This document shows positions 26,777 through 35,238 of a stretch of 64,000 bases of DNA, piece by piece. The stretch is taken from assembly GCA_028279595.1 (NCBI GenBank), contig JANQNK010000001.1:133016-197015 (forward strand), given 5' to 3'. Position numbers and translations under genes: made by a program. Below the pieces are notes generated by a model. The model ran no database searches. It was not told the origin of the DNA and saw nothing but the letters and a program-made list of their open reading frames with translations. This DNA is from Thermoplasmatota archaeon (GTDB taxonomy: Archaea; Thermoplasmatota; JAKEGO01). The stretch's first letter is position 1. Every line of letters begins with the position of its first letter.

Positions 26777-27703
26777 TCAGGGTAGAACGGACCCTGGCAT
26801 CTTTCCGTCCTTGGTCAATACGACGACCCTCGATTCTGGCTTCTCCTTTGCAATGACGTAGCCGGTGGCGTCCTCCATCCTACGGGCGAAGTCCCTCACC
26901 TCGTCCTGCGACGGCATGTTGTCAATCGTCATCCTCATCCTCGAGTACCCGACAAAGACGTATCCCTTGGCCTCGATGAAGTCCGGCTCCGCCATCGCGA
27001 CGAGCCTGGCAAAGCCGTCGACATCGGTCATGTTCCAGCCCCTGACCAGCGTGTGCCTTACGACGGTCCTCGTGTCCAGGGACGGCATGATCGCGAGGCT
27101 CTCGACGATCCGGTCCCAGAGGCCTGGCTCCATAGGCTTGCAGAGGTTACCGTAGACCTCCTCGTTGGGTGCGTCCACGGATATGTAGAGCTGCGACGGG
27201 AGGTCGTCCATAGATGACAGGACGTCAGGTCTGGTGCCGTTCGTCACCAGGAACGTCGTCATCCCACGGCTCCTGGCCAGTCCGATGAACTCTCCGAGAT
27301 GCGGATACAGGGTGGGTTCACCCGCGAGAGATATCGCTATCTGGTTCGGCTCCCTCGACTCGTGCCACATGGCCTCTTCCACCGTCTCGATCCCCCGGTA
27401 GCCGGAGACCAATCGCGCCTGTGCCTCGATCGCACCGTCGAGGATGGACTCCGGATCGTCGGGAACGATATCCTCGGCCTTCCCGCCGTGATACCTCCAA
27501 CAGTAGGTGCATTTCTGGTTGCAGTCGAGCCAGGGGGTCATCTGCAGGCACCTGTGGCACTCGATCCCGTAGAAATCCTCCTTGTAACATGAACGGCCCT
27601 TCATCAGCTTCTGCCTGAGCCAGTGGCATAATTTCACAGCGGAGTGTTGGCCGACAAGTCCGTAGCCCTGCTTCTCGAGGACCTCCCTGAGGCGGTCGTT
27701 CAT
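26777..27703 (-). CDS. taw1: 4-demethylwyosine synthase Taw1 (TYW1)
   Basis: Radical SAM enzyme that builds the tricyclic wyosine base at position 37 of tRNA-Phe from m1G and pyruvate. The radical SAM motif is C61-x3-C65-x2-C68 (DCNQKCTYCWRYH). Extra cysteines at about 26, 39 and 49/52 supply the second Fe-S cluster expected in TYW1. ISLAGEPTLYP and FLVTNGTRPDVL are typical. At 308 aa it matches archaeal Taw1. The start overlaps the stop of the upstream acetyltransferase (ATGA). Confidence 0.95.
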   Translation of the reverse strand: MNDRLREVLEKQGYGLVGQHSAVKLCHWLRQKLMKGRSCYKEDFYGIECHRCLQMTPWLDCNQKCTYCWRYHGGKAEDIVPDDPESILDGAIEAQARLVSGYRGIETVEEAMWHESREPNQIAISLAGEPTLYPHLGEFIGLARSRGMTTFLVTNGTRPDVLSSMDDLPSQLYISVDAPNEEVYGNLCKPMEPGLWDRIVESLAIMPSLDTRTVVRHTLVRGWNMTDVDGFARLVAMAEPDFIEAKGYVFVGYSRMRMTIDNMPSQDEVRDFARRMEDATGYVIAKEKPESRVVVLTKDGKMPGSVLP

Positions 27704-28137
27704 ACGGGCCTCTCCATCGCGTACGCGTCCTCACCGCTGGTGTAGTAGTGCTGGAGGAGTCCCCTGATGTCGAAGCCGTGATGCTGGTAGAACTGTATGG
27801 CGGTCTTGTTGGTTATCCTGACCTCGAGGATGATCCGCTTGGCGCTTCGACCGATCGCCTCGCGCATGAACGCCTTCATCAGCATCGTGCCGACGCCCTT
27901 CCGCCGGTAGGACGGATGCACCGAAAGCATCAGGAGACGGGCGCTCCCGTCCTCGTTCATGGCTCCCAGGGCGAACCCGACGATCCTCTTCCCCCTCTCG
28001 AGGACCAGGAACGCCTCTGGCCAGTGTTTCGCAAGCTGGAGGTACACGCTCGGATCGTAGTTCTCACCGAGCGTCTTCCCCACTATGCCCATGACCTGGC
28101 CGAGGTCCTCCTTCGAGAACCGCCGCATGCGGTACAT
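27700..28137 (-). CDS. RimI-like N-acetyltransferase
   Basis: GNAT protein of about 145 aa, probably acetylating a protein N-terminus or small substrate. The acetyl-CoA motif is VHPSYRRKGVGTMLMKAFM, followed by LEVRITNKTAIQFYQHHGF, as in RimI/Ard1. I place the start at ATG 28137 (MYRMRRFSKED): the TATA box TTTATAT at 28162-28168 is 25-27 bp upstream, making it leaderless, while upstream ATGs at 28149 and 28182 would lie at or before the transcript start. It forms an operon with taw1 via a 4-bp overlap. Confidence 0.85.
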   Translation of the reverse strand: MYRMRRFSKEDLGQVMGIVGKTLGENYDPSVYLQLAKHWPEAFLVLERGKRIVGFALGAMNEDGSARLLMLSVHPSYRRKGVGTMLMKAFMREAIGRSAKRIILEVRITNKTAIQFYQHHGFDIRGLLQHYYTSGEDAYAMERPV

Positions 28138-28158
28138 CGGTTGGAGCATTCCCGGAGG

Positions 28159-28212
28159 GGATATAAACAATTTGGAAGACATGTTCCGAACCCGTTCGGC
28201 GGAGGCTCTTTA
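28159..28212. promoter_or_regulatory. Divergent TATA promoters (RimI-like/taw1 and pirin)
   Basis: Two back-to-back boxes share this intergenic stretch. On the minus strand GTTTATATCC at 28160-28169 serves the acetyltransferase-taw1 operon. On the plus strand CTCTTTATCGG at ~28206-28212 lies 25-30 bp before the pirin ATG at 28237. Both imply leaderless mRNAs. Confidence 0.6.
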
Positions 28213-28236
28213 TCGGAACCCTGTCTAGTGACGACC

Positions 28237-29091
28237 ATGACCGCCTCCAAGCAAAGGGTCTGCGGCGTCAAGAGGACGATCGAGGGGATGACAGTCCACG
28301 ACGGAGCCGGCGTCCGTCTCAACAGGATCATCGCGTCCCCGCAGCTGAACCATGTCGATCCATTCGTGCTCCTGGACGAGTTCAGGAGCGACGATCCGAA
28401 CGATTACATCAAGGGATTCCCCTGGCACCCCCATCGCGGTATCGAGACCGTGACCTACATGGTCCACGGGAGGTTCAAGCACGAGGACTCCCGGGGCGGC
28501 GGCGGAACCCTCTCATCCGGCGATGTCCAGTGGATGACCGCGGGAAAGGGGATCCTCCACCAGGAGATGCCCGGCCAGACCGACGGGAGCATGTGGGGAT
28601 ACCAGCTATGGTTGACCCTTCCGAAAGCGGACAAGATGGTTGAGCCTAGGTATCAGCATTTATCCTCCGAGGACATCCCCGTGGTGAATGAAGGAGATGT
28701 CGAAGTGAGGATAATATCCGGCGAGTTCAACGGTTCCATCGGACCGGCGCAAACCTGGTTCCCGATATCATACTTCGACGTCAGGCTCCCTGATGGGGCG
28801 GCCTTCCATCATCACCCGAAGCCAGGTATGAACTTCCTCGTTTACGTACACACGGGATCTGTGGTGATTGGAAGCGGTGATGGCGCTTCCGAGATCCCGA
28901 TGGGAGGTCTGGCAATACTCGATGACGGGATCGAGGTCCACGCCACTGGTGGTTCGGAGAAGAACGGATTCCTCTTCCTCGCTGGCAAGCCATTGAACGA
29001 GCCGATCGCCCGGGGCGGACCGTTCGTAATGAACACACCCGAGGAGATCGAGCAGGCATGGAAGGACTTCTACGATGGGAACCTGTTCTAA
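28237..29091 (+). CDS. Pirin family protein
   Basis: Bicupin protein of about 284 aa. The metal-binding cupin motif appears in FPWHPHRGIETVTYMVHGRF and later HEDSRGGGGTLSSGDVQWMTAGKGILHQEMP, giving the His-His-His-Glu set of pirin. Some pirins have quercetinase activity and others act as redox-sensitive regulators, so the role here is open. The start ATG fits a leaderless transcript. The stop overlaps the next gene's possible start (TAATG). Confidence 0.92.
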   Translation: MTASKQRVCGVKRTIEGMTVHDGAGVRLNRIIASPQLNHVDPFVLLDEFRSDDPNDYIKGFPWHPHRGIETVTYMVHGRFKHEDSRGGGGTLSSGDVQWMTAGKGILHQEMPGQTDGSMWGYQLWLTLPKADKMVEPRYQHLSSEDIPVVNEGDVEVRIISGEFNGSIGPAQTWFPISYFDVRLPDGAAFHHHPKPGMNFLVYVHTGSVVIGSGDGASEIPMGGLAILDDGIEVHATGGSEKNGFLFLAGKPLNEPIARGGPFVMNTPEEIEQAWKDFYDGNLF

Positions 29092-29669
29092 TGGATGGTG
29101 ATGTGATGGAATACTTTCACGACGAGAAGAACATCCAGGAATACATCGGGATGGCAGAGGGATTCGATGGCCGCGAGCTCATCGAGATACTGAAGGGACA
29201 CCTGGAACCCGGCTCCACGGTGCTCGAACTAGGGATGGGCCCTGGAAAGGACCTCGAGATCCTCGGAGAGAGGTATTCGGTGACAGGTTCGGACTATTCC
29301 AGGCCCTTCATCGACCGGTACAGGAGGATCGACCCCGATGCCGACCTGTTGCTCCTGGACGCATGTACCCTGGAGACGGACCGGACCTTCGATTGCATCT
29401 ATTCCAACAAGGTCCTGATGCACCTCCAGAGGGATGAGATGAAGGCTTCCATTGAAAGACAGGCAGACCTTCTGAACGACGGGGGATTGCTGTTCCACTC
29501 ATTCTGGAAAGGGGATAGCGAGGAGACGAAGCGGGGGGTGCACTTCGTCTACTACGAATCCCAGCACCTATTCGAGATGATCGAGGACCTTTACGACGTC
29601 ATCGAGATCGAGACATACACCGAGTTCGAAGAGGACGACTCCATCTATCTAATTGCCCGGAAGAGATGA
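29091..29669 (+). CDS. SAM-dependent methyltransferase (class I)
   Basis: Rossmann-fold methyltransferase of ~190 aa. The SAM motif is TVLELGMGPGKDLEIL, followed by the acidic loop VTGSDYSRPFIDR and post-motifs CIYSNKVLMHLQ and DGGLLFHSFWKGD. The substrate is not predictable. It could begin at the ATG at 29091, which overlaps the pirin stop, or at ATG 29106 (MEYFHDEKN), which has GGTGAT in ribosome-site position. It is likely translated from the pirin transcript. Confidence 0.85.
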   Translation: MDGDVMEYFHDEKNIQEYIGMAEGFDGRELIEILKGHLEPGSTVLELGMGPGKDLEILGERYSVTGSDYSRPFIDRYRRIDPDADLLLLDACTLETDRTFDCIYSNKVLMHLQRDEMKASIERQADLLNDGGLLFHSFWKGDSEETKRGVHFVYYESQHLFEMIEDLYDVIEIETYTEFEEDDSIYLIARKR

Positions 29670-29730
29670 GATCACAAATCCATCCACCTCCATGAGTCGG
29701 TCTTATTAGGAAACGACCACATGGGGTCCC

Positions 29731-30486
29731 ATGGACCTTCAGATCACGGACGTCACTCCCGACAATGTCGACAAGGAGGGCTTCTTCTGCTACATGAGCA
29801 AGAGGAAGACTCCCGGATTCCAGAAGAAACTTGGATGGGTGAAGGCCAGGCTCGCTGAGGGTATGAGGATCAAGATCTCGCTAAAGGACAGCCGGTCCTT
29901 CATCGAATACATACCGGGCGAGCATTGCTGGCGTGCCATCGAGGCCGACGGCTACATGGTCGTGCACTGCATCTGGGTCGTGGGAAAGAAGAGACACGGG
30001 CAAGGTCACGGATCATACCTTCTGAATGAATGCATAAAGGATGCCAGGTCCAACGGAATGAAGGGCGTCGCTGCCGTAACGAGCAAAGGAACCTGGCTTG
30101 CCGAAAAGGGCCTATACGAGAGGAATGGGTTCGAATCCGTCGAGAAGGCAGATCCCTCATTCGATCTCATGGCCCTCAGGTTCGGTGACGACCCCCTCCC
30201 GAGGTTCGCCGGTGATTGGGATAGCAAGGCCGCCCAGTTCGGATCCGGATTCACTGTTCTGAGGACTGACCAGTGTCCATACATCGAGGACACGGTCGCT
30301 CCGGTCGTCGAGACGGCCGAAGAGCTCGGTGTGGACTGCAACGTCGTAGAGATTAGGAGCAGGAAGGAGGTCATGGAGAAGATGCCCTATCCATATGGAA
30401 CGTTCTCCATCGTGTACGACGGGAAGCCGTTCAGCTATCACTATCTCCTGAAGAAGGGCATACTGAAACGCCTTGAAGGATTCTAA
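29731..30486 (+). CDS. GNAT acetyltransferase with YoaP-like C-terminal domain
   Basis: 251 aa in two parts. Residues ~1-155 are a GNAT domain with the CoA loop VGKKRHGQGHGSYLLNECI and LYERNGFESVEKA. Residues ~160-251 resemble the YoaP-like domain that follows GNAT domains in several bacteria and archaea (DQCPYIEDTVAPVVETAEELG, PYGTFSIVYDGKPFSYHYL), a thioredoxin-like fold with one Cys. The acceptor is unknown. A TATA-like TCTTATTAGG lies ~27 bp before the ATG, suggesting a leaderless start. A tRNA-Tyr-like element begins 2 bp after the stop codon. Confidence 0.85.
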   Translation: MDLQITDVTPDNVDKEGFFCYMSKRKTPGFQKKLGWVKARLAEGMRIKISLKDSRSFIEYIPGEHCWRAIEADGYMVVHCIWVVGKKRHGQGHGSYLLNECIKDARSNGMKGVAAVTSKGTWLAEKGLYERNGFESVEKADPSFDLMALRFGDDPLPRFAGDWDSKAAQFGSGFTVLRTDQCPYIEDTVAPVVETAEELGVDCNVVEIRSRKEVMEKMPYPYGTFSIVYDGKPFSYHYLLKKGILKRLEGF

Positions 30487-30488
30487 AC

Positions 30489-30700
30489 GGTACTGACTTC
30501 CGGATCCGTGAAAAAGGCTGTGGTCCCGACTCCCGGATCGGTGAAAAAGGCTGCTGGATAAAATCGCGATTTTCACCGAGAGGGAGCCGCATCACGATAT
30601 TCCTGAACATCGTCGAGGTGACAGCGACCGGATCCACGAAAAAGGGATTCGGAGACCTATAATTCTATTTCGTGGAGAGGGAGTTGGGACCACGTCACTT
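30489..30700 (-). repeat. Array of three tRNA-Tyr-like hairpin units downstream of tRNA-Tyr
   Basis: Unit B (30520-30600) begins with 19 nt identical to the tRNA-Tyr 3' end (30520-30538 equals 30718-30736). Unit C (30489-30519) is a diverged partial copy of the same stretch. Unit A (~30615-30700) keeps CCGGATC. On the tRNA strand B and A read CTCCCTCTC, then a stem, then GATCCGG. The stem is CGGTGAAAA/TTTTCACCG in B (30539-30547 with 30570-30578) and CCACGAAA/TTTCGTGG in A (30634-30641 with 30668-30675). Three base pairs differ in a compensatory way. No protein reading frame is evident. Confidence 0.65.
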
Positions 30701-30721
30701 TGAGAGTAATAAGAAAAGTGG

Positions 30722-30825
30722 TCCCGACTCCCGGATTTGAACCGGGGACCTGCCGGTCTCGGCAGCATGGCAGAGAGCCAATGGATCTACAGCCGGCCGC
30801 TCTAGCCAGTCTGAGCTAAGTCGGG
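30722..30825 (-). tRNA. tRNA-Tyr (GTA) with intron
   Basis: Minus-strand gene of 104 nt. The acceptor CCCGACT pairs with AGTCGGG, giving the C1-G72 pair and A73 discriminator characteristic of archaeal tRNA-Tyr; CCA follows in the DNA. The D-arm is GCTC...GAGC. The anticodon loop C-T-G-T-A-G is interrupted after position 37 by a 29-nt intron at 30758-30786, the canonical site, and resumes with A38 and CCGGC. The T-arm is CCCGG-TTCAAAT-CCGGG. Downstream TTTTCTT is a likely terminator. A TATA-like ATATTTATATGG lies at about 30848-30859. Confidence 0.94.
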
Positions 30826-30874
30826 ACTAATGCGGAAAAGAAGGAATGCCATATAAATATCTTTCATAGACGGC

Positions 30875-30987
30875 CGGCCGCCGCCCGCTCTACGAGGGAA
30901 CGTGAGTTCCCGAGCACGCACATCCGTAGGGTGTGCTGTGGCCAGTCTGATCTAAGTCGGGACCCAAGCGGTAAAGAAGGAATGCCA
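30875..30987 (-). pseudogene. Degenerate tRNA-Tyr 5' copy with two-hairpin D-loop insert and promoter remnant
   Basis: Bases 30941-30963 match the tRNA-Tyr 5' acceptor and D-arm (30805-30827) at 22 of 23 positions, and 30964-30987 match its upstream flank (30828-30851). After ACTGGC in the D-loop a 48-nt insert (about 30893-30940) occurs, and then TAGAGCGG resumes. The insert starts CAC and holds two stems: GCACA/TGTGC and GGGAAC/GTTCCC with a 4-nt loop, the second flanked by GCTC/GAGC. The order and wording (TGCTCGGG...CCCTCG) match the insert in the tRNA-Asp copy at 10703-10754. Its TATA region is decayed. Confidence 0.68.
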
Positions 30988-31018
30988 AATGAATAACTTT
31001 GATGCGGGGGCCCGTGGT

Positions 31019-31840
31019 TCATCTCTCTATCGACATGGAGTAATCAATGGACCTAACGGAATGAGTTAGGCCACCCACCGAGATCCTGTGGGCCGAGAAC
31101 GCATAATCCCCGATGTTCTCCTCGGTTATCCCTCCAGAGATCTCGACGACGATCATCGGATAGGTCAGCTGGAGCTTGTTGTAGGTCCAGTTGGCGTCCT
31201 GTGGCGTGAAGTTGTCCAGCATGATGATATCCGCACCGGCTTGCGCGGCCTCCAGTGCTTCGTCAGGCGAGGTCACCTCGATCTCGATGTCATCATGCCC
31301 GGCCCTCGACGCTCTCTCGACCGCCTTCCTGATCGATCCGGCCATCTCGATGTGGTTCTCCTTGATGAGGACGGCATCATTGAGGCCCCATCGGTGCTGG
31401 ATCCCCCCTCCGATCTCCACTGCCAACTTCTCGAAGTATCTGAAACCAGGGGTCGTCTTCCTCGTAGCGGCGATCTCAACGTCGGGCTTGGCCCTTCGGG
31501 CCTCCTCGACGAGATGGGACGTCGCCGTGGCGATGCCGGACATCCGTGACAGGATGTTCAGTGCGAGGCGTTCCCCCCTCAGTATGTCCCGGGCCTCTCC
31601 CTCGACCTCGATCACGGTCTCACCCGGCAGGATATCGTCACCGTCAAGGATCCGTGCGTTGGCGTCGCATCCGACCATCCGGAAGACCTCACAGGCCACC
31701 TCCGCGCCGGCCACGACACCCTTCTCCTTGGCGACAATTGTACCACTGGCACGGCCATGATCGACGACAGCGTCGCTGGTGATGTCGCCATTCCCGACGT
31801 CCTCCTCCAGGAACGCTTCCAGGGCTTCCCTTAGGTCCAT
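31019..31840 (-). CDS. nadC: Nicotinate-nucleotide pyrophosphorylase (quinolinate PRTase)
   Basis: Converts quinolinate and PRPP to nicotinate mononucleotide in NAD synthesis. The family opening EDVGNGDITSDAV is present. Substrate-binding residues lie in ATRKTTPGFRYFEKLAVEIGGG and QHRWGLNDAVLIKENHI, with the C-terminal ISGGITEENIGDYA. At 273 aa it is full length. A TATA-like CAATTAAATATC lies ~27 bp upstream of the ATG, so it is leaderless. nadA and nadB are not nearby. Its 3' end lies ~30 bp from the upstream tRNA-Tyr copy. Confidence 0.95.
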   Translation of the reverse strand: MDLREALEAFLEEDVGNGDITSDAVVDHGRASGTIVAKEKGVVAGAEVACEVFRMVGCDANARILDGDDILPGETVIEVEGEARDILRGERLALNILSRMSGIATATSHLVEEARRAKPDVEIAATRKTTPGFRYFEKLAVEIGGGIQHRWGLNDAVLIKENHIEMAGSIRKAVERASRAGHDDIEIEVTSPDEALEAAQAGADIIMLDNFTPQDANWTYNKLQLTYPMIVVEISGGITEENIGDYAFSAHRISVGGLTHSVRSIDYSMSIER

Positions 31841-31938
31841 GGTCGAAGATTGCCTCCCTTGATATTTAATTGTGATGTCGATGGGCCTATCTTAACAATG
31901 GCCCAATAATTTAATAAGAGGGTCACTTTACCGACACA

Positions 31939-32562
31939 GTGGGACCGCCCATGGAATTCGACGAACACCCGTTCGGGAAGGACGACCTCTCGCTCCTCGG
32001 CCTGGAGGCCGGCGGCACCTACGAGACCGTCGTTCTGGTCGATATCGAAGGCGAACATCACGTGAAGCCGCTGGGACTCCATGTGACCTCATGCGGCCTC
32101 TTCGTGACCATCTTCCTGCCCTCCCGTGCCTTCGAGGGCACTGATGTCGGTGACCGACTCTTCATCTCGATCCCCTCGTACCGAGACATTTCGCTGTTCG
32201 AGAGGTTCCTGTCGGGTAAGCCAACAGAGGATGGTGTCGTCCAGCCCTTCGAGAGGTCATCCTTCCCGAAACTCGCCGACCTCCCAGGCCTCCTTGTGGA
32301 GGTCGCTGCCATCGAGGAGGGCGAGGTCACCGACGAGCGTGGGACTGCCGGGGTCCGCTACCTTTTCCTGAAACCGCTTCACTCCGAGGTACCGGTCCAT
32401 GGTTGGACGCCGATCTGCCGGGCCCACTCCCTTTTGGTGGAGGCTTCCATTGCAATAACCAGGGGCGAAAGGGATGAGGCCGCCAGTCTCCTGGAAAGGG
32501 CTTCCAGGACCGCTCCATACTCGCTCCGCGAGACCGTTCGATTAATGGAAAATCTTATATAA
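31939..32562 (+). CDS. DUF447-family protein (flavin reductase-like fold)
   Basis: Archaeal protein of about 207 aa that I assign to DUF447. Its split-barrel fold is related to flavin-binding pyridoxamine-oxidase-like proteins. Recognisable segments are YETVVLVDIEGEHHVKPLGLHV and the C-terminal helical VHGWTPICRAHSLLVEASIAITRG with ERASRTAPYSLRETVRLMENLI. Some members sit with methanopterin-type genes; here it precedes the proteasome gene by 45 bp. The start may be GTG 31939 (TATA AATTTAATAAG ~27 bp upstream) or ATG 31951. Confidence 0.78.
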   Translation: MGPPMEFDEHPFGKDDLSLLGLEAGGTYETVVLVDIEGEHHVKPLGLHVTSCGLFVTIFLPSRAFEGTDVGDRLFISIPSYRDISLFERFLSGKPTEDGVVQPFERSSFPKLADLPGLLVEVAAIEEGEVTDERGTAGVRYLFLKPLHSEVPVHGWTPICRAHSLLVEASIAITRGERDEAASLLERASRTAPYSLRETVRLMENLI

Positions 32563-32607
32563 TTCCCCCTGATAATAGACCTCGAACACGCCAGGGGTGA
32601 GTTTTTA

Positions 32608-33246
32608 ATGAACGAAGAACTCAAAAAGACTGGTACAACGACAGTGGGAATAACTTGTAAGGACGGTGTCGTCCTGGCCACCGAGAGGCGCGCCACAATG
32701 GGGACCCTCATCGCCCACAAGAACACCCAGAAGCTCTTCGAGATCGACGACAACATCGGTATGACCACCGCCGGTCTCGTCGGAGACGCCCAGATACTCG
32801 TCAGGTACCTCGTCGCAGAGACCAATCTCTACAGGCTCAGGTACGGCCGGCCGATGTCCATAAAGGCCGCGTCAACACTGATGGCCAACATACTTTCGGG
32901 AAACAAGTACATGCCCTACTGGGTACAGCTCATCGTCGGCGGCGTTGACTCCGACGGCGGTCACGTGTACTCCCTCGATCCGGCAGGAGGCTCGATCGAG
33001 GACATCTACATCACGACCGGATCGGGTTCACCTTACGTTTACGGGGTCCTCGAGGACCATTTCACGGAGGGAATGACCACCAAGGAGGGCGTCGACCTCG
33101 CCATCCGTGGCATCTCCGCAGCGATGAAGCGCGACTCCGCCTCAGGGGAGGGCATCGACGTCGCCATCATCGATGAAAAGGGTTTCAACATCCTGTCCGA
33201 GAAGGATGTCCAGGACAGGATCAAGAAGATGAAGTTAAAGGCTTGA
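32608..33246 (+). CDS. psmB: Proteasome subunit beta
   Basis: Catalytic subunit of the 20S proteasome. A short propeptide MNEELKKTG is cut before the active-site threonine, giving mature [21 protein letters not shown]. The catalytic Asp and Lys (KDGVVL, near residue 18 of the propeptide form, and RRATMG) and the conserved [12 protein letters not shown] and [11 protein letters not shown] are present. At 212 aa it has normal length. AGGGGTGAG lies upstream as a ribosome site. fttA follows 16 bp later, the usual euryarchaeal neighbourhood. Confidence 0.97.
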   Translation: MNEELKKTGTTTVGITCKDGVVLATERRATMGTLIAHKNTQKLFEIDDNIGMTTAGLVGDAQILVRYLVAETNLYRLRYGRPMSIKAASTLMANILSGNKYMPYWVQLIVGGVDSDGGHVYSLDPAGGSIEDIYITTGSGSPYVYGVLEDHFTEGMTTKEGVDLAIRGISAAMKRDSASGEGIDVAIIDEKGFNILSEKDVQDRIKKMKLKA

Positions 33247-33262
33247 ATGAGAGGAGATCAAC

Positions 33263-35173
33263 ATGCCGCTGAAGCAAGTGTATCAGCAGGTAGAGGAAAC
33301 TATAAAACAGATCGTCCCATCGACGGTCAAGATATCCAGCATCGAGTTCGAGGGACCCGTCATCGTCATCTACACGAAGACGGTCGGCGAGTTCGCCGAC
33401 AACGGTGAACTGATCAAGAAGCTGGCACAGGCTCTCCGCCGGAGGGTCTCGATACGGCCCGATCCGTCAATCCTAGCGGACATGGACACTGCGGACAAGG
33501 TCATCCGGGAACTGATATCCGAGGAGGCCGGGATCACCGACATTTTCTACCAGTACGACACCGGCGAGGTCATCATCGAGGTGAAGATGCCAGGTCTGGC
33601 CATCGGGAAGTTCGGCTCGACCCTCAACGAGATCAAGAAGAGGATCGGCTGGGCCCCGAAGGTCATCAGGACGCCCCCGATCGAGAGCAGGACCATAATG
33701 GACATCCGCGGATACCTGCGGAGCGTCGGCAAGGAGAGGCGCAAGTTCCTGAAGAAGGTCGGCGACAAGATCGTCCGGGGCACCGGCACGAAACAGAACT
33801 GGGTCCGCGTGACCACTCTTGGCGGTTTCAGGGAGGTCGGCCGGAGCTGTTCTCTCCTGTCAACGGCCAACAGCAAGGTGCTGATTGACCTCGGCGTGAA
33901 CGTTTCATCCGATGACAACGTCTCACCGTTCCTCAATGCACCAGAGGTCATGCCCCTGGACAGCATCGACGCCATCGTCCTGACCCACGCACATCTCGAT
34001 CACTGCGGCCTCGTCCCGGTGATGTTCAAGTATGGATACGACGGCCCGGTCTACTGCACCCAACCGACGAGGGACCTCGCGGCGCTCCTGCAGCTCGATT
34101 ACGTCAAGGTCGCGGCATCCGACACCAAGAAGACACCATACGATTCCGGAAACATCAGGGATGCGGTTACGCACACCATCACGCTCAAGTACGGGGAGAC
34201 CACGGACATAACGCCCGACGTCCGGCTAACTCTCCACAACGCAGGCCATATCATAGGATCGTCCATCTGTCACTTCCATGTCGGGGACGGTCTCCACAAC
34301 ATCGCCTTCACGGGCGACATGAAGTACGAGAAGACACTGCTCTTCAACTCCGCCGTCAACAGGTTCCCGCGTCTCGAGACCCTCGTGATGGAATCGACCT
34401 ATGGCGGCAGGAAGAGCATCCAGCCCTCGAGGAAGGAGGCCATCGACTCGCTCAAGACGGAGATCGCGCACACCCTCGACAGGGGAGGCAGTGTCCTCAT
34501 CCCGGTGTTCGCGGTCGGCCGGAGCCAGGAGGTCATGCTCGTCCTCGAGCAGCTCATGCGTACGGACCAGATGAAGAAGGTGCCGATCTACCTCGACGGT
34601 ATGATATGGGAGGCCACCGCCATCCATACGGCATACCCCGAGTACCTGAACACCCAGCTCAGGAAGATGATCTTCCAGCAGAGCGACAATCCGTTCCTTT
34701 CCGAGATCTTCGCCCGTGTGGACTCAGTCCAGATGCGGAACGAGATCAAGGAGTCCGAGGAGCAGTGCATCGTCCTCGCGACGGCCGGCATGCTCAACGG
34801 CGGCCCCGTCCTGGAGTACTTCAAGCAGTGGGCGCCGGACGAGAAGAACGGCATCATATTCGTCGGATACCAGGCCGAGGGCACCATCGGAAGGAAGGTC
34901 CAGAGGGGATGGGAGGAGATCCCGCTCCAACACTACGGCTCCTCGCAGACCATCAAGGTCGGGATGAAGATCAGCACCGTCGACGGTTTTTCCGGACACT
35001 CGGACAGGAGACAGCTGATGAACTACATCCACAAGATGGACCCGAAGCCCGAGCGCATCATCATCGGCCACGGCGACGAGACGAAATCCCACGACCTCGC
35101 CAGCTCGCTCTATCGCAGGTACGGTATCGAGACCCGCGTGCCGATGAACCTGGAGACCATCAGGTTCAGGTGA
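33263..35173 (+). CDS. fttA: Transcription termination nuclease FttA (aCPSF1)
   Basis: KH-domain beta-CASP ribonuclease that ends transcription in archaea by cleaving nascent RNA. Two N-terminal KH domains occupy residues ~1-180. The MBL core has THAHLDHCG near residue 240 and further ligands in NAGHIIGSSI and AFTGDMKYE. The beta-CASP region has VFAVGRSQEVMLVLE, TAGMLNGGPVLEY and the terminal GFSGHSDRRQLM and IIGHGDETKSH. Its 636 aa match aCPSF1. GAGGAGATC precedes the ATG. Probably an operon with psmB. Confidence 0.97.
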   Translation: MPLKQVYQQVEETIKQIVPSTVKISSIEFEGPVIVIYTKTVGEFADNGELIKKLAQALRRRVSIRPDPSILADMDTADKVIRELISEEAGITDIFYQYDTGEVIIEVKMPGLAIGKFGSTLNEIKKRIGWAPKVIRTPPIESRTIMDIRGYLRSVGKERRKFLKKVGDKIVRGTGTKQNWVRVTTLGGFREVGRSCSLLSTANSKVLIDLGVNVSSDDNVSPFLNAPEVMPLDSIDAIVLTHAHLDHCGLVPVMFKYGYDGPVYCTQPTRDLAALLQLDYVKVAASDTKKTPYDSGNIRDAVTHTITLKYGETTDITPDVRLTLHNAGHIIGSSICHFHVGDGLHNIAFTGDMKYEKTLLFNSAVNRFPRLETLVMESTYGGRKSIQPSRKEAIDSLKTEIAHTLDRGGSVLIPVFAVGRSQEVMLVLEQLMRTDQMKKVPIYLDGMIWEATAIHTAYPEYLNTQLRKMIFQQSDNPFLSEIFARVDSVQMRNEIKESEEQCIVLATAGMLNGGPVLEYFKQWAPDEKNGIIFVGYQAEGTIGRKVQRGWEEIPLQHYGSSQTIKVGMKISTVDGFSGHSDRRQLMNYIHKMDPKPERIIIGHGDETKSHDLASSLYRRYGIETRVPMNLETIRFR

Positions 35174-35238
35174 TGTCCGATGTCGGTCAATGATCCGGCA
35201 GGAACCTGGTTTACCTATAGTTCCCGGAGGCTGGGCCA

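Noticed and set aside
30520..30736. Attachment sites of a conventional integrated virus or plasmid
   Set aside because: The repeats are only ~200 bp apart and enclose no integrase or other gene; they are kept as possible miniature elements only.
30875..30962. A second functional tRNA-Tyr gene
   Set aside because: The anticodon stem, T-arm and 3' acceptor are missing and the D-stem base is changed (GATC for GCTC).
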